In this document: positions 53,343-61,744 of the stretch, piece after piece | Layout of the letters: every line of letters begins with the position of its first letter | Numbering within the stretch: position 1 is the first letter of the stretch | DNA from: Heliobacterium mobile | GTDB lineage: Bacteria; Bacillota; Desulfitobacteriia; Heliobacteriales; Heliobacteriaceae | Length of the DNA stretch: 64,000 nucleotides | NCBI RefSeq assembly: GCF_009720735.1 | Contig: NZ_WNKU01000008.1 | Coordinates: 62,001 to 126,000 of the forward strand | Direction: 5' to 3' | The notes under the pieces: model-generated | Databases searched by the model: none | What the model was told of the DNA's origin: nothing | Seen by the model: only the letters and a program-made list of their open reading frames with translations | Translations under genes and position numbers: made by a program

Positions 53343-53879
53343 CTATCTTGCTCGCCTTACATCCTCCAACTGGATTTCTTGCTCAATGGACCGAATAGAC
53401 AGTCTTTCGCTAATCCGAACTAAACGACCATAATTTTCTGCTAGTCGATTTATCTCCTGTTTTATTTCTTTTGTTTCGTTCTGCACTCTACCAACATTTT
53501 CTCCCATATCAGACATTTCTTTCTTTAAAACAAAAAGATCCTTCTTTATGTTCGAAACTTCGTTATTAACAGCGGAGACATCTATTTTGACCTGGGAAAA
53601 TTCCCTTTTTACATCTACCTTGAGGTCAGAAAGTTCTTTTTTGACGTCAGAAACCTCTTTCTTAACGTCAGAAACTTCTTTCTTAACGTCAGAGACCTCT
53701 TTCTTAGTGTCAGAAAGCTCTTTCTTAACGTCGGAAACCTCTTTTCTGATGTCAAAAACTTCTTTCTTTACATCAAACAGATCTTTTTGCATATCAGCTA
53801 CCATCGTATTTGTATTACCAACAATTCGGATAAGATCAACCATTAAGGTCTCTAATCTTTCTAGACGGTCTTGGTTCAC
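53343..53879 (-). CDS. Repetitive coiled-coil protein
   Basis: A protein of about 178 residues that is almost wholly coiled coil. Residues 35-85 repeat a seven-residue unit KKEVSDV (also KKELSDT/KKELSDL) at least seven times, encoded by near-identical 21-base repeats at about 53620-53790. The flanks (NTNMVADMQKDLFDVKKEVF; KEIKQEINRLAENYGRLVRI) are less regular heptads. The true start is probably GTG 53879 (AAAGGGGGG about 6 bases upstream) rather than ATG 53885. No enzymatic domain is visible. It may be a structural or phage-tail/secretion accessory protein. The repeat number is likely to vary among strains. Confidence 0.75.
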   Translation of the reverse strand: MNQDRLERLETLMVDLIRIVGNTNTMVADMQKDLFDVKKEVFDIRKEVSDVKKELSDTKKEVSDVKKEVSDVKKEVSDVKKELSDLKVDVKREFSQVKIDVSAVNNEVSNIKKDLFVLKKEMSDMGENVGRVQNETKEIKQEINRLAENYGRLVRISERLSIRSIEQEIQLEDVRRAR

Positions 53880-53952
53880 AAGCATCCCCCCTTTTACGTC
53901 TATCCAAGCAAAATTAACCTTATAAGAATTATAAGGTGTAAATATTTGTAAA

Positions 53953-55179
53953 TCAATTATCCTTTAGCACTTCTTGTAGTTCCGGAAACGGTGACAAAGC
54001 TCGCTGTAAGATGCCATGAATGTGAGCGATACAAACGCCATAATTGACGATCGGTACCCCTGCTTCCTGAGCCCGCATGATTCGTGACAACATTTCCCTA
54101 CGGTTGATCGTACAGGCACCGCAGTGAACGATCAGCTTGAATTCTTCTATGTTCTCAGGAAAGCGGGGACCGCTGCACCATTGAAAATCGAGATCACCGC
54201 CTACGCTTTGTCGGAGCCAGCGAGGGATTTTCACTTTGCCGATATCATCTTCCATGCGGTGATGGGAGCAAGCCTCAGCGAGCAGCACCTTGTCTCCCGG
54301 TTTAAGCTCGTCGATAGCTTTGGCACCGGCGACAAGCGTCGCCAAGTCTCCTTTATTGCGGGCGAAAAGAATCGAGAATGATGTGAGGGGCACATCGAGT
54401 GGCGTGTCGGCATCGGCCTTCAAAAAAGCTTGAGAATCGGTGATGACTAAGTCGGGCTTTTTATTCAGGGTACTGATGGACGCTTTCAGCTCTCGCTCCT
54501 TGACGACATAAGCCATAGCGTCATGATCTAGGATGTCCCGGATGGTTTGAACCTGCGGCAAGATGAGCCTTCCTTTCGGAGCGGCCAAATCGACAGGTAC
54601 CACCAGTACGACAGTATCTCCCTCTCTGACCAGATCGCCTACCAAAGTCTGATCATCCCACTGAGACGGTGCGTTTCGGACGATGGCGATCTTTAAATCA
54701 CCAATTCCCTGGTGCGTTTTTGCACTGACAAGAACAGGGTCGGTCTCAAGACGAGTTATAACCTCTTCCAGAAAAGACGTGGGTACTGGATGAGCATCCG
54801 CTTTGTTGAGTACGACCAGCAGCGGTAATTTTTTCTCGCGGCAACGGCGGGCCAAATCCATTTCATATTCACTGATACCAGTTCCGCTATCCATGACCAG
54901 CAAAACCATGTCCGCTTTGTTGAGCACATCAATGGAACGCTGAACCCGCAAGGCTCCGAGTTCTCCCTCATCATCGATGCCAGCGGTATCGATAAATACG
55001 ACTGGTCCTAAGGGCAGCAGTTCCATGGCTTTATAGACTGGATCGGTCGTCGTCCCCGGTACATCAGAGACGACGGCGATGTCCTGGTTGGTCAGGGCGT
55101 TGATTAAGCTCGACTTTCCGGCATTGCGGCGCCCGAAAATTGCGATGTGAAGCCGATTCGCTCGCGGCGTTTCATTCAT
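53953..55179 (-). CDS. hydF: [FeFe]-hydrogenase H-cluster maturation GTPase HydF
   Basis: HydF is the scaffold on which the di-iron subcluster is built before delivery to HydA. From ATG 55179 (408 residues) it opens MNETPRANRLHIAIFGRRNA. The GTPase motifs are GRRNAGKSSLINAL (P-loop), SDVPGTTTDP, FIDTAGIDDEG and LNKADAHP. A middle dimerisation domain follows, then the C-terminal cluster domain with HHRMEDD and LIVHCGACTINRREML, and GVCIAHIHG. The ATG overlaps the aspA stop (TAATG). hydE, hydG and hydrogenase genes are not in the window, but the aspA-hydF pairing is known in Clostridia. Confidence 0.93.
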   Translation of the reverse strand: MNETPRANRLHIAIFGRRNAGKSSLINALTNQDIAVVSDVPGTTTDPVYKAMELLPLGPVVFIDTAGIDDEGELGALRVQRSIDVLNKADMVLLVMDSGTGISEYEMDLARRCREKKLPLLVVLNKADAHPVPTSFLEEVITRLETDPVLVSAKTHQGIGDLKIAIVRNAPSQWDDQTLVGDLVREGDTVVLVVPVDLAAPKGRLILPQVQTIRDILDHDAMAYVVKERELKASISTLNKKPDLVITDSQAFLKADADTPLDVPLTSFSILFARNKGDLATLVAGAKAIDELKPGDKVLLAEACSHHRMEDDIGKVKIPRWLRQSVGGDLDFQWCSGPRFPENIEEFKLIVHCGACTINRREMLSRIMRAQEAGVPIVNYGVCIAHIHGILQRALSPFPELQEVLKDN

Positions 55180-56606
55180 TATTTTGTTCCGTCCTTTCTC
55201 CCTTGATTTTTCCGATTTCCGACTACACCTGGCCGGCACAGCTCGGCAGCCCGAAGCAACCGTTCCAATTCTTCCGCTTCAAAGACTCCCGATTCGAGGA
55301 CCACCTCTCGTACAGGACGGTTTTCGGCGAGGGCTTTTTTTGCCAGGGAAGCAGCACGATCATAACCTAGCAACGGAGCCAACGCCGTAATCAGACTTAC
55401 GCTATGATGTAAATATTCGAGACAACGGTTTTCATCCGCTTCAATACCTCGGATGCATCGTTCCACCAGAAGCTTCAAGGCTCGGGTCAGCATCTTCATA
55501 GCAGGCAGTAGGTTGAAAGCCACCATCGGCAGGAAGGCGTTCAGTTCCAGTTGTCCTGCCTGGGCTGCCAAGGTGATGGCCAAATCATGGGCCATCACCT
55601 GATAGGCGACTTGATTGACCATCTCCGGCATGACCGGATTGACTTTTCCCGGCATAATGGACGACCCGGCCTGTAACGGCGGGAGTCGAATTTCCCCGAG
55701 TCCCGCTCGTGGACCAGAAGCAAGCAGACGTAAGTCCGATGATAGCTTCGCTAAGGTTACCGCATGGGCTTTGAGCAGGCCTGAAGTTTCTACAAAAACA
55801 TCAGCATTTTGTGTCCCGTCAATCATATTCTCATTTCGAGCCAGCCCTAGGCCTGTCAAGGCACGAAGACGTTCGATGACCATGTATATATAACGGCGGT
55901 CAGCGTTAACACCGGTACCGACAGCAGTTCCGCCTAAGTTGACTTGCCGCAGGCGCTCTTCCATTTTATATAAGCGCCAGCGATCTCGAGCGATCGCTTC
56001 GGCCCAGGCAGAAAACTCTTGTCCTAACGTCACCGGTACGGCATCTTGCAGTTCTGTCCGCCCTACTTTTAAGACACCAGCGAATTGGGACTCCTTTTCC
56101 TGTAGCGCTCCCTGCAAGGTCGCACACATTTCCGACAAGGGAGTGAGCAACCGGATCGCAGCGATACGCAGGGCTGTCGGGTAGACGTCGTTCGTCGACT
56201 GTGACATGTTGACATGATTCAGCGGGTGAACCAGATCGTAATCGCCTTTCTCACCCCCGAGAATCTCGATAGCCCGATTGGCGATAACCTCATTCAGATT
56301 CATATTGGTAGACGTGCCGGCACCGCCCTGTAAGGCGTCAACGATAAACTGATCGGTCCATTCCCCTTCGGCCACTTCAGCGGCAGCCTGGATGATCCCA
56401 TTGCCCCGGCGTTCATCGAGAAAACCGAGTTGTAAGTTCGTCTCTGCGGCCGCTTGTTTCACCAAGGCCATCGCTTTGATCAATTCAGGATGGACTGACT
56501 GTCCGGAGACATGAAAATTTTCGGCCGCTCTGGCCGTATGAATTCCATAATAGGCTTTATTGGGAATTTCCTTCTCCCCAATAGCATCTTTTTCACGGCG
56601 ATACAT
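55179..56606 (-). CDS. aspA: Aspartate ammonia-lyase
   Basis: Interconverts aspartate and fumarate plus ammonia. The 475-residue protein from ATG 56606 starts MYRREKDAIGEKEIPNKAYY. It has the superfamily signature GSSIMPGKVNPVMPE near residue 317, LQGGAGTSTNMNLNEV near residue 92 and HVNMSQSTNDVYPT near residue 130. GGGGGATGGGAA directly precedes this ATG; a longer frame to 56651 is unlikely. It is coupled to hydF by stop-start overlap, suggesting a role with H-cluster assembly, perhaps supplying ammonia or clearing a product. Confidence 0.93.
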   Translation of the reverse strand: MYRREKDAIGEKEIPNKAYYGIHTARAAENFHVSGQSVHPELIKAMALVKQAAAETNLQLGFLDERRGNGIIQAAAEVAEGEWTDQFIVDALQGGAGTSTNMNLNEVIANRAIEILGGEKGDYDLVHPLNHVNMSQSTNDVYPTALRIAAIRLLTPLSEMCATLQGALQEKESQFAGVLKVGRTELQDAVPVTLGQEFSAWAEAIARDRWRLYKMEERLRQVNLGGTAVGTGVNADRRYIYMVIERLRALTGLGLARNENMIDGTQNADVFVETSGLLKAHAVTLAKLSSDLRLLASGPRAGLGEIRLPPLQAGSSIMPGKVNPVMPEMVNQVAYQVMAHDLAITLAAQAGQLELNAFLPMVAFNLLPAMKMLTRALKLLVERCIRGIEADENRCLEYLHHSVSLITALAPLLGYDRAASLAKKALAENRPVREVVLESGVFEAEELERLLRAAELCRPGVVGNRKNQGRKDGTK

Positions 56607-56779
56607 TTCCCATCCCCCAAAAAGAAAGCAACCCCTTGGCAAAGGGGTCATTACATTCAGTATACCGTTCTTTGATAATTCATCGCAACTGTTGCCTTTG
56701 TGTCTGACTTAGGCTTCCCTGAACCGGCCTTGAATTATCGTCTCTATCCCCATGTGACAAAAGCCCCATCTTTTTTTCG

Positions 56780-56808
56780 TTGACAAATGTCTATCCAAAA
56801 ACTATTCT
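56780..56808 (+). promoter_or_regulatory. SigA-type promoter for tatA
   Basis: TTGACA at 56780-56785, a 17-base spacer and TATTCT at 56803-56808, about 94 bases before the tatA ATG. Confidence 0.6.
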
Positions 56809-56901
56809 TGCCTTAGATGTGAAAATTTCCGGTGAAGGCTGTAAGCTTATAGGAATATATGAAGAAACAGAACCGGCCGAAATACTAGGGGGGTATGAAA
56901 A

Positions 56902-57081
56902 ATGTTCAATATCGGTGTACCCGAAATGTTGCTCATCCTTTTCGTTGCACTTATCGTCTTTGGTCCTGGCAAACTGCCCGAACTAGGCCGCAGCCTCGGT
57001 AAGTCCATCAATGAGTTTAAAAAAGCTACTTCCGACGTCAAGTCAACCTTACAAGAGCTCGACACGAAAAAAGATGCCTAA
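56902..57081 (+). CDS. tatA: Sec-independent protein translocase subunit TatA/E
   Basis: A 59-residue TatA-family protein of the twin-arginine export pathway. The membrane helix MLLILFVALIVFGPGKLPEL is followed by the family amphipathic helix (GRSLGKSINEFKKATSDVKS), including the conserved FGPxxLPxxG hinge. A strong AGGGGGG site lies 8 bases before the ATG. No tatC is in the window. A good promoter lies upstream at 56780, so the gene can be expressed by itself or with the acetyltransferase downstream. It would export folded redox proteins. Confidence 0.93.
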   Translation: MFNIGVPEMLLILFVALIVFGPGKLPELGRSLGKSINEFKKATSDVKSTLQELDTKKDA

Positions 57082-57123
57082 TTCACTTCATGACGAAACG
57101 TTCTTACTGGGAGGCCAACCCTG

Positions 57124-57618
57124 TTGCAGCATCGTGATGCTTTGATCTCTGATCTTCCTGCGATTATCGAGATTTACAATTCTACCGTACCTGGACGGAT
57201 GGTCACGGCTGATACAGAGCCCGTTTCCCTAGAGAGCCGTCTCCAGTGGTTCCATGAACATGGCCCCCATAAGCATCCCCTCTGGGTCGTTGAAAAAGAG
57301 GAGACCATCGCTGGTTGGCTCAGTTTCCAACCCTTTTATGGACGTCCCGCCTACAGCGCTACAGCGGAGTTGAGCATCTATATCGACGAAAGGTACCGCC
57401 GGCATGGGTTCGGCCGTTACCTCATCCAACAAGCGATGGAGGAAGCTCCCCGGTTAGGACTGCGCACCTTATTGGGTTTTATCTTCGCCCACAACCAACC
57501 TAGTGTTCAACTTTTCCAAGCCTATGGCTTTCAACAGTGGGGTCATCTTCCCAAAGTGGCCGAACTGGACGGCGTTGAACGAGACTTATTGATTTACGGG
57601 TTACGAATATGCCCGTGA
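57124..57618 (+). CDS. GNAT-family N-acetyltransferase (phosphinothricin acetyltransferase-like)
   Basis: A 164-residue GNAT enzyme of the Pat/YncA branch. The opening ([20 protein letters not shown]) and [20 protein letters not shown] are typical of it. The acetyl-CoA loop is [20 protein letters not shown] (R/Q-x-x-G-x-G/A), and [20 protein letters not shown] follows. The start is TTG 57124 with GGGAGG 9 bases upstream. The substrate could be phosphinothricin, methionine sulfone or an amino-acid derivative. It lies 42 bases after tatA, so the two may be co-transcribed. Confidence 0.88.
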   Translation: MQHRDALISDLPAIIEIYNSTVPGRMVTADTEPVSLESRLQWFHEHGPHKHPLWVVEKEETIAGWLSFQPFYGRPAYSATAELSIYIDERYRRHGFGRYLIQQAMEEAPRLGLRTLLGFIFAHNQPSVQLFQAYGFQQWGHLPKVAELDGVERDLLIYGLRICP

Positions 57619-57661
57619 AACTTACCGGGAAGCACTAGAATTATAAAATAGAGAATGATTA

Positions 57662-57701
57662 GAAAGACCCGTCTCTCTTATAAAGAGGCGGGTCTTTTTT
57701 T
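57662..57701 (+). terminator. Terminator after the acetyltransferase
   Basis: AAAGACCCG and CGGGTCTTT with an inner CTCT/AGAG pairing, followed by a TTTTTTT run. Confidence 0.9.
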
Positions 57702-57739
57702 GTCGTCTATCGTCTCATACTAAAGCTGGAGGTGATGAA

Positions 57740-57916
57740 ATGAAGGACGAGGAAAAACCTTTGACTTCCGATGATGATCGCAGAGAATTTATGGAATCAG
57801 CCGCTCAGCTCCCAAAGGCTCATATCGATATGGTGGTCCGTTCCAATATGGGAGTTCTCCCGACTCCCCTTTACCCCGCCGTACCTGATGAGAAAAGGGA
57901 AAGAGATACAGACTAA
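57740..57916 (+). CDS. Small hypothetical acidic protein (58 residues)
   Basis: A short frame with a consensus GGAGGTGA site 6 bases before ATG 57740. It begins MKDEEKPLTSDDDRREFMES and ends AVPDEKRERDTD, so it is acidic at the N-terminus and charged at the C-terminus. A hydrophobic/Pro-rich centre (VVRSNMGVLPTPLYPAVP) could be a binding site. I do not recognise it. A strong hairpin lies 65 bases downstream, which supports its being a transcribed gene. Confidence 0.6.
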   Translation: MKDEEKPLTSDDDRREFMESAAQLPKAHIDMVVRSNMGVLPTPLYPAVPDEKRERDTD

Positions 57917-57980
57917 AAACCACTCCGGGTAATTTTTATCGCTAATGTTGCCATTCTCAAATTTTAAAAAAGACGATAAA

Positions 57981-58031
57981 GAGCAGGACGAAACACAGGC
58001 TTTACTCCGAACAGCCTGTGTTTCGTCCTCT
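57981..58031. terminator. Bidirectional terminator between the small gene and the DtxR-family regulator
   Basis: AGGACGAAACACAGGCT pairs perfectly with AGCCTGTGTTTCGTCCT around an 11-base loop; both flanks are A/T-rich. Confidence 0.88.
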
Positions 58032-58049
58032 TCATTTTATGACTCTGAT

Positions 58050-58535
58050 TTAGGCCGAACTACAGGGATACTTTTTTCTACGATACTCCTCATACTCCCG
58101 AAGAATCTCCGGGCGGGCTTTGAAAAAATGCAAGAAATCAGCGAGACAGGCTAGTGTCTTCTCACTGACCGTATGTTCAATCTTTTCCGTTTCCTGCAGG
58201 ACATCGTCAGGCAGGCCGATCGTCCGCAAAAAATCTTCAATCATATTATGGCGCTTAATCAAAAATCGTCCCGCTTCCCGACCTTTCTCACTGAGCACGA
58301 TAATTCCATAGCGCTCGTAGTTCACCCAACCGGCCTCTGAAAGCTTTTGTACCATTTTCGTGGCCGACGGCGGCTGCACATTTAAAGCGGCGGCGAGGTC
58401 GTTGATCCGAGTGAAACCTTGTTGGTCCTGGCAAAGCCGGTAAATCATCTCTAAATAATCTTCCATGGACGCCGTCAGGGAGGTCTCTTCTTTTTTCATG
58501 TATTCTCGAAAGGTATAGAACTCATCGCCTGACAA
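58050..58535 (-). CDS. DtxR/MntR-family metal-dependent transcriptional repressor
   Basis: A 161-residue iron- or manganese-responsive regulator. After about 20 residues the winged helix begins: SMEDYLEMIYRLCQDQQGFT, NDLAAALNVQPPSATKMVQK. The metal-binding dimerisation domain has HNMIEDFLRTIGLPDDVLQE and EKIEHTVSEKTLACLADFLH, including the conserved ExxxxEH site. There is no SH3 domain, so it is of the short MntR/IdeR-like type. TTG 58535 is preferred (AGGGAGGTG about 8 bases upstream). It is divergent from feoAB and so is a candidate regulator of iron uptake. Confidence 0.92.
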   Translation of the reverse strand: MSGDEFYTFREYMKKEETSLTASMEDYLEMIYRLCQDQQGFTRINDLAAALNVQPPSATKMVQKLSEAGWVNYERYGIIVLSEKGREAGRFLIKRHNMIEDFLRTIGLPDDVLQETEKIEHTVSEKTLACLADFLHFFKARPEILREYEEYRRKKYPCSSA

Positions 58536-58544
58536 GAGATCCAC

Positions 58545-58867
58545 CTCCCTTCCCTCACAAGAAAAACCTTTTACTTCAGTTTATTTTCGCCCGTTGAAAA
58601 GATGCTCGCTGACAAGCACCTCTGATATATATCCCCATATGTTATAGCGAGCTAAAACCCTTAGGGGAGGGTAACGGTTCGCAGCATTTACCAGGCCCGT
58701 CAAGAAATCTACATTTTCATTCAGGCTTATGACCGGCTGCTCCACCCCGAGGAGATCGGCGGAATGGGATAAAATTGAAAGCGGCCTTTGCCGATCCTGT
58801 TATCACCAACAAAAGGGCCTGCTGGCTGCCAACACTGCACCGGGAGGCTTGGATAAGGAGGAACATC
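58545..58867 (+). other. feo leader with decayed or unusual coding sequence
   Basis: AGGGGAGG at about 58662 is followed, without an NTG start, by a protein-like frame VTVRSIYQARQEIYIFIQAY, then DRLLHPEEIGGMG and a stop at about 58768. A second frame from ATG 58729 continues with KIESGLCRSCYHQQKGLLAA. The two overlap and may be one broken gene. No metal riboswitch was recognised. A divergent promoter for the regulator probably lies near 58560-58640. Confidence 0.4.
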
Positions 58868-59104
58868 ATGAACAGTGCTCTGCCTCTTTCTCAGATGCCT
58901 GTCGGCCATAAGGCCCGGGTCGTAACCCTTATGCTCGACGGTTTTTCACGTCGCCGCATCCTTGACATGGGACTCATCCCCGGTACAGTAGTGGAAGTGC
59001 TTCGCCGGAGCCCTTTAGGCGATCCGACGGCGTATCGCATCCGGGGATCTGTCATCGGCCTGCGTAAAGAAGAAGCCTCCCGTATCATCGTGGAGAATCA
59101 ATAA
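58868..59104 (+). CDS. feoA: Ferrous iron transport protein A
   Basis: A 78-residue SH3-like protein needed for FeoB function. MNSALPLSQMPVGHKARVVT at the start and GFSRRRILDMGLIPGTVVEV are typical of FeoA, ending YRIRGSVIGLRKEEASRIIV. ATG 58868 is chosen because AAGGAGG is 6 bases upstream; a longer frame from 58775 would add unrelated sequence. It precedes feoB by 15 bases. Confidence 0.93.
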   Translation: MNSALPLSQMPVGHKARVVTLMLDGFSRRRILDMGLIPGTVVEVLRRSPLGDPTAYRIRGSVIGLRKEEASRIIVENQ

Positions 59105-59119
59105 AAAGAGGTGTTTTCA

Positions 59120-59929
59120 ATGGGAGATGTCTGCCATACTTGCACTGCTTGCGGGATAACGAAAGCCCGTTCTCTACGAACACAATACAACGTTCATAAA
59201 AATTCAGAGAATGACCTAGTCATCGCCTTAGCGGGCAACCCCAATGTCGGGAAAAGTACCATTTTCAACACCTTGACAGGACTGCGGCAGCATACAGGCA
59301 ACTGGCCTGGGAAAACGGTTACACAAGCACAAGGTAACTTTCAGCATCGAGGACGGAATTTCATCCTTGTCGACTTGCCGGGGACTTACTCCTTGCTGTC
59401 GAACTCCCTCGATGAGGAGGTGGCCCGCGACTTTATCTGTTTTGGTCAACCGGACGCCACGATCGTCGTCGTCGATGCCACCTGTTTAGCCCGTAATTTG
59501 AATCTCGTCTTGCAAGTTTTAGAAATCACACCAAAGGCTGTTCTCTCTGTCAATTTAATGGATGAAGCCAAAAGTAAAGGAATCCATGTCGATTTGGACA
59601 CCTTATCACGGAAACTAGGTGTCCCTGTCGTGGGAACAACAGCCCGCACCGGCGCCGGCTTAGATGAATTGAAAGAAAAAGTCTTCCAGATTGCCCATGG
59701 ATACGAAGAAACAAAGCCGATTTCCGTCGTCTATGATCCAGAAGTAGATGAAGTGGTACAGCAATTGCTGCCCAAAGTGAGGCCTCTGCTCTATGGGTTA
59801 AACCTTAACCCCTACTGGGTGGCGATGCGTCTACTCGATGGAGATGAATCGTTCTTACAAAGCCTGACCCGGTACACCCAACGGGGAGAGCTCTGGCAAG
59901 AAGGAGACATGGCCCTATGTCCACAATGA
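59120..59929 (+). CDS. feoB: FeoB N-terminal half: G domain and spacer (split gene)
   Basis: The cytosolic part of the ferrous iron transporter, 269 residues. The N-terminus has a CxxCxxC motif (VCHTCTACG) that may bind metal. The GTPase has G1 GNPNVGKSTIFN, switch I with GNWPGKTVTQ, G3 DLPGTYSL, G4 NLMDEAKSK and G5 near TTARTG. The spacer/GDI domain follows (HGYEETKPISVVYDPEVDEV). It stops at TGA 59929, whereas usual FeoB continues. The membrane part follows in the -1 frame from ATG 59917. Confidence 0.88.
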   Translation: MGDVCHTCTACGITKARSLRTQYNVHKNSENDLVIALAGNPNVGKSTIFNTLTGLRQHTGNWPGKTVTQAQGNFQHRGRNFILVDLPGTYSLLSNSLDEEVARDFICFGQPDATIVVVDATCLARNLNLVLQVLEITPKAVLSVNLMDEAKSKGIHVDLDTLSRKLGVPVVGTTARTGAGLDELKEKVFQIAHGYEETKPISVVYDPEVDEVVQQLLPKVRPLLYGLNLNPYWVAMRLLDGDESFLQSLTRYTQRGELWQEGDMALCPQ

Positions 59930-61302
59930 CACCCTTTCACTCGCTCGCTCAGGAAGCCCGCCAGCAAATGGACTCTAAACTGGCGGACCGGATGGTAGAA
60001 AACATTTACCGGCAGGCGGAACTCATCGCCCAGGAAACGGTTCATGTCGATTCCCAAAAGGGACGCAAGTGGGACCGGTGGGTCGATGATCTGCTCACCT
60101 CCCGCTGGCTTGGCTACCCGATTATGCTGGGAGTGCTGAGCGTCATCTTCTGGCTCACCATTGAAGGAGCCAATGTTCCTTCGGCCATCATCGCCGATGG
60201 GCTCTTTTGGGGGCAGGATCGATTGTCAGCCTTGTTCCTTGCTGCCGGCTCTCCCGCCTGGCTTCATGGTTTTCTGGTGGAAGGAGTCTACCGCAGTTTG
60301 GCTTGGGTCGTGTCCGTTATGCTGCCGCCGATGGCGATCTTTTTCCCGCTCTTTACAATGCTCGAAGACTTGGGATACCTGCCAAGGGTCGCCTTCAACT
60401 TAGACCGCCTGTTCCGTTTGGCGGGAGCCCACGGAAAACAAGCGCTCACCATGAGTATGGGCTTTGGCTGTAACGCAGCCGGTGTCGTCGCCTGCCGGAT
60501 TATCGATTCACCGCGGGAAAAGCTGATCGCCGCCTTAACGAACAACTTTGTTCCCTGCAACGGCCGCTTCCCCACCCTCATTGCCATCGCTTCGATCCTG
60601 ACAGGCGGATTCCTTGGGGTAACCTGGGGCACTGGTATGGCCGCACCGGTCGTATCGTCACTCGTCGTCGGCGGCGTCGCTGTCACCCTTTTCGTCTCCT
60701 GGGCTCTGTCTAAAACCCTGTTGAAAGGGCAGCCATCATCATTTACCTTAGAAATGCCGCCCCTGCGCCGACCTCAAATCAGCCGAATCATCGTTACCTC
60801 GATCTTTGACCGTACCCTTTTCGTACTGTGGCGGGCCGTCATCGTCGCCGCACCTGCCGGCGGCATCATCTGGCTGCTGGCCAATATCTCTATCGGTGAA
60901 CAGAGCATTCTGGCCGTGATGGCCGGTTATCTCCATCCACTCGGCGTGGCATTAGGTATGGATGGGTATATCCTGCTCGCATTCATCCTGGGATTGCCGG
61001 CCAATGAGATCGTCCTGCCCATCTTGATCATGAGCTATTTAGCCGGAGGCAGCCTGATCGAGTTAGACAGCATCGAAGAACTGGCTCAACTGTTCACCAG
61101 CCACGGCTGGACCTGGCTGACAGCCGTAAACGTCATGCTCTTCTCTCTGCTTCACTTTCCTTGTGGGACGACGCTGCTGACGATGCGCAAAGAAACAGGG
61201 ACCTGGCGCTGGCCCATCCTTTCAGCCGTCATGAACACCGTGCTCGCTGGAGTCGTCTGTTTTATCGTGGCCCAAGGAGCCTACTTCTTGAACCTGGTTT
61301 AA
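59917..61302 (+). CDS. feoB: FeoB C-terminal half: membrane channel (split gene)
   Basis: The transport part of FeoB, 461 residues with about ten helices and two Gate motifs. MGFGCNAAGVVACRIIDSPR followed by NNFVPCNGRFPTL carries the conserved Cys of Gate 1. GLPANEIVLPILIMSYLAGG is in Gate 2. A cytosolic N-terminal segment of about 55 residues links to the first helix. AAGGAG lies 10 bases before ATG 59917, inside the first half, and the 13-base overlap suggests coupled translation. It may be a natural split or an early frameshift that has acquired its own start. Confidence 0.88.
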   Translation: MSTMTPFHSLAQEARQQMDSKLADRMVENIYRQAELIAQETVHVDSQKGRKWDRWVDDLLTSRWLGYPIMLGVLSVIFWLTIEGANVPSAIIADGLFWGQDRLSALFLAAGSPAWLHGFLVEGVYRSLAWVVSVMLPPMAIFFPLFTMLEDLGYLPRVAFNLDRLFRLAGAHGKQALTMSMGFGCNAAGVVACRIIDSPREKLIAALTNNFVPCNGRFPTLIAIASILTGGFLGVTWGTGMAAPVVSSLVVGGVAVTLFVSWALSKTLLKGQPSSFTLEMPPLRRPQISRIIVTSIFDRTLFVLWRAVIVAAPAGGIIWLLANISIGEQSILAVMAGYLHPLGVALGMDGYILLAFILGLPANEIVLPILIMSYLAGGSLIELDSIEELAQLFTSHGWTWLTAVNVMLFSLLHFPCGTTLLTMRKETGTWRWPILSAVMNTVLAGVVCFIVAQGAYFLNLV

Positions 61303-61660
61303 TCAAACCATTAATCATATATCATTATTGCGAATCGGAGGCATATAGAATGCCGCCGTTTTTCTTTTCGTAAAATACGGAAAGCGAGATCTTGGATCAG
61401 CAAACAGCATCTTACGCGATCGAAGATACTGCAGGTTGAACACAAGGTCTCGCTTCCAAAGCATCCGCCTGGCTAAGCCGGGCCTTTGGCCAGTATATCG
61501 ATCTTATGTCCGGTTTTCCGGCAGCTACTCCCCTTTGTTTATCTCATACTACCTTATGCTATTTCGTAGAAACGGTGCTCCCCAAGCATGAACGCTATCT
61601 CGTTAGCCAATTACCAGGCATTATCGGATTAACTGCTCGGCAATGCCTTATAGCTCGATG
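61303..61660 (+). other. Gene-free stretch after feoB with a possible gene remnant
   Basis: No frame has a good start. From about 61436 to 61660 one frame is protein-like without an initiator: TQGLASKASAWLSRAFGQYI, then DLMSGFPAATPLCLSHTTLC, and LPKHERYLVSQLPGIIGLTA. An internal ATG (61506) has no ribosome-binding site. I infer that this is a decayed gene of unknown family. Confidence 0.35.
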
Positions 61661-61697
61661 AAAAAGGCCTTTTCCCTAATATTAAGGAAAAAGGCCC
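61661..61697. terminator. Bidirectional terminator between feoB and the acyl-CoA ligase
   Basis: AAAAAGGCCTTTTCC pairs with GGAAAAAGGCC around an AT loop. On the minus strand the tail is TTTTTCATCG; the ligase ends 48 bases away. Confidence 0.8.
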
Positions 61698-61744
61698 GAG
61701 AAAAATGTCGAAACTTACGAAAGAATGTTCAACAATACAATAGG

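Noticed and set aside
53620-53790. Regular 21-base repeats that might suggest a CRISPR array or satellite
   Set aside because: There are no spacers and the repeats are in frame in a coiled-coil gene.
58545-58867. Metal riboswitch (NiCo/czcD or Mn type) in the feo leader
   Set aside because: The conserved blocks of these motifs were not found; the stretch looks like decayed coding sequence.
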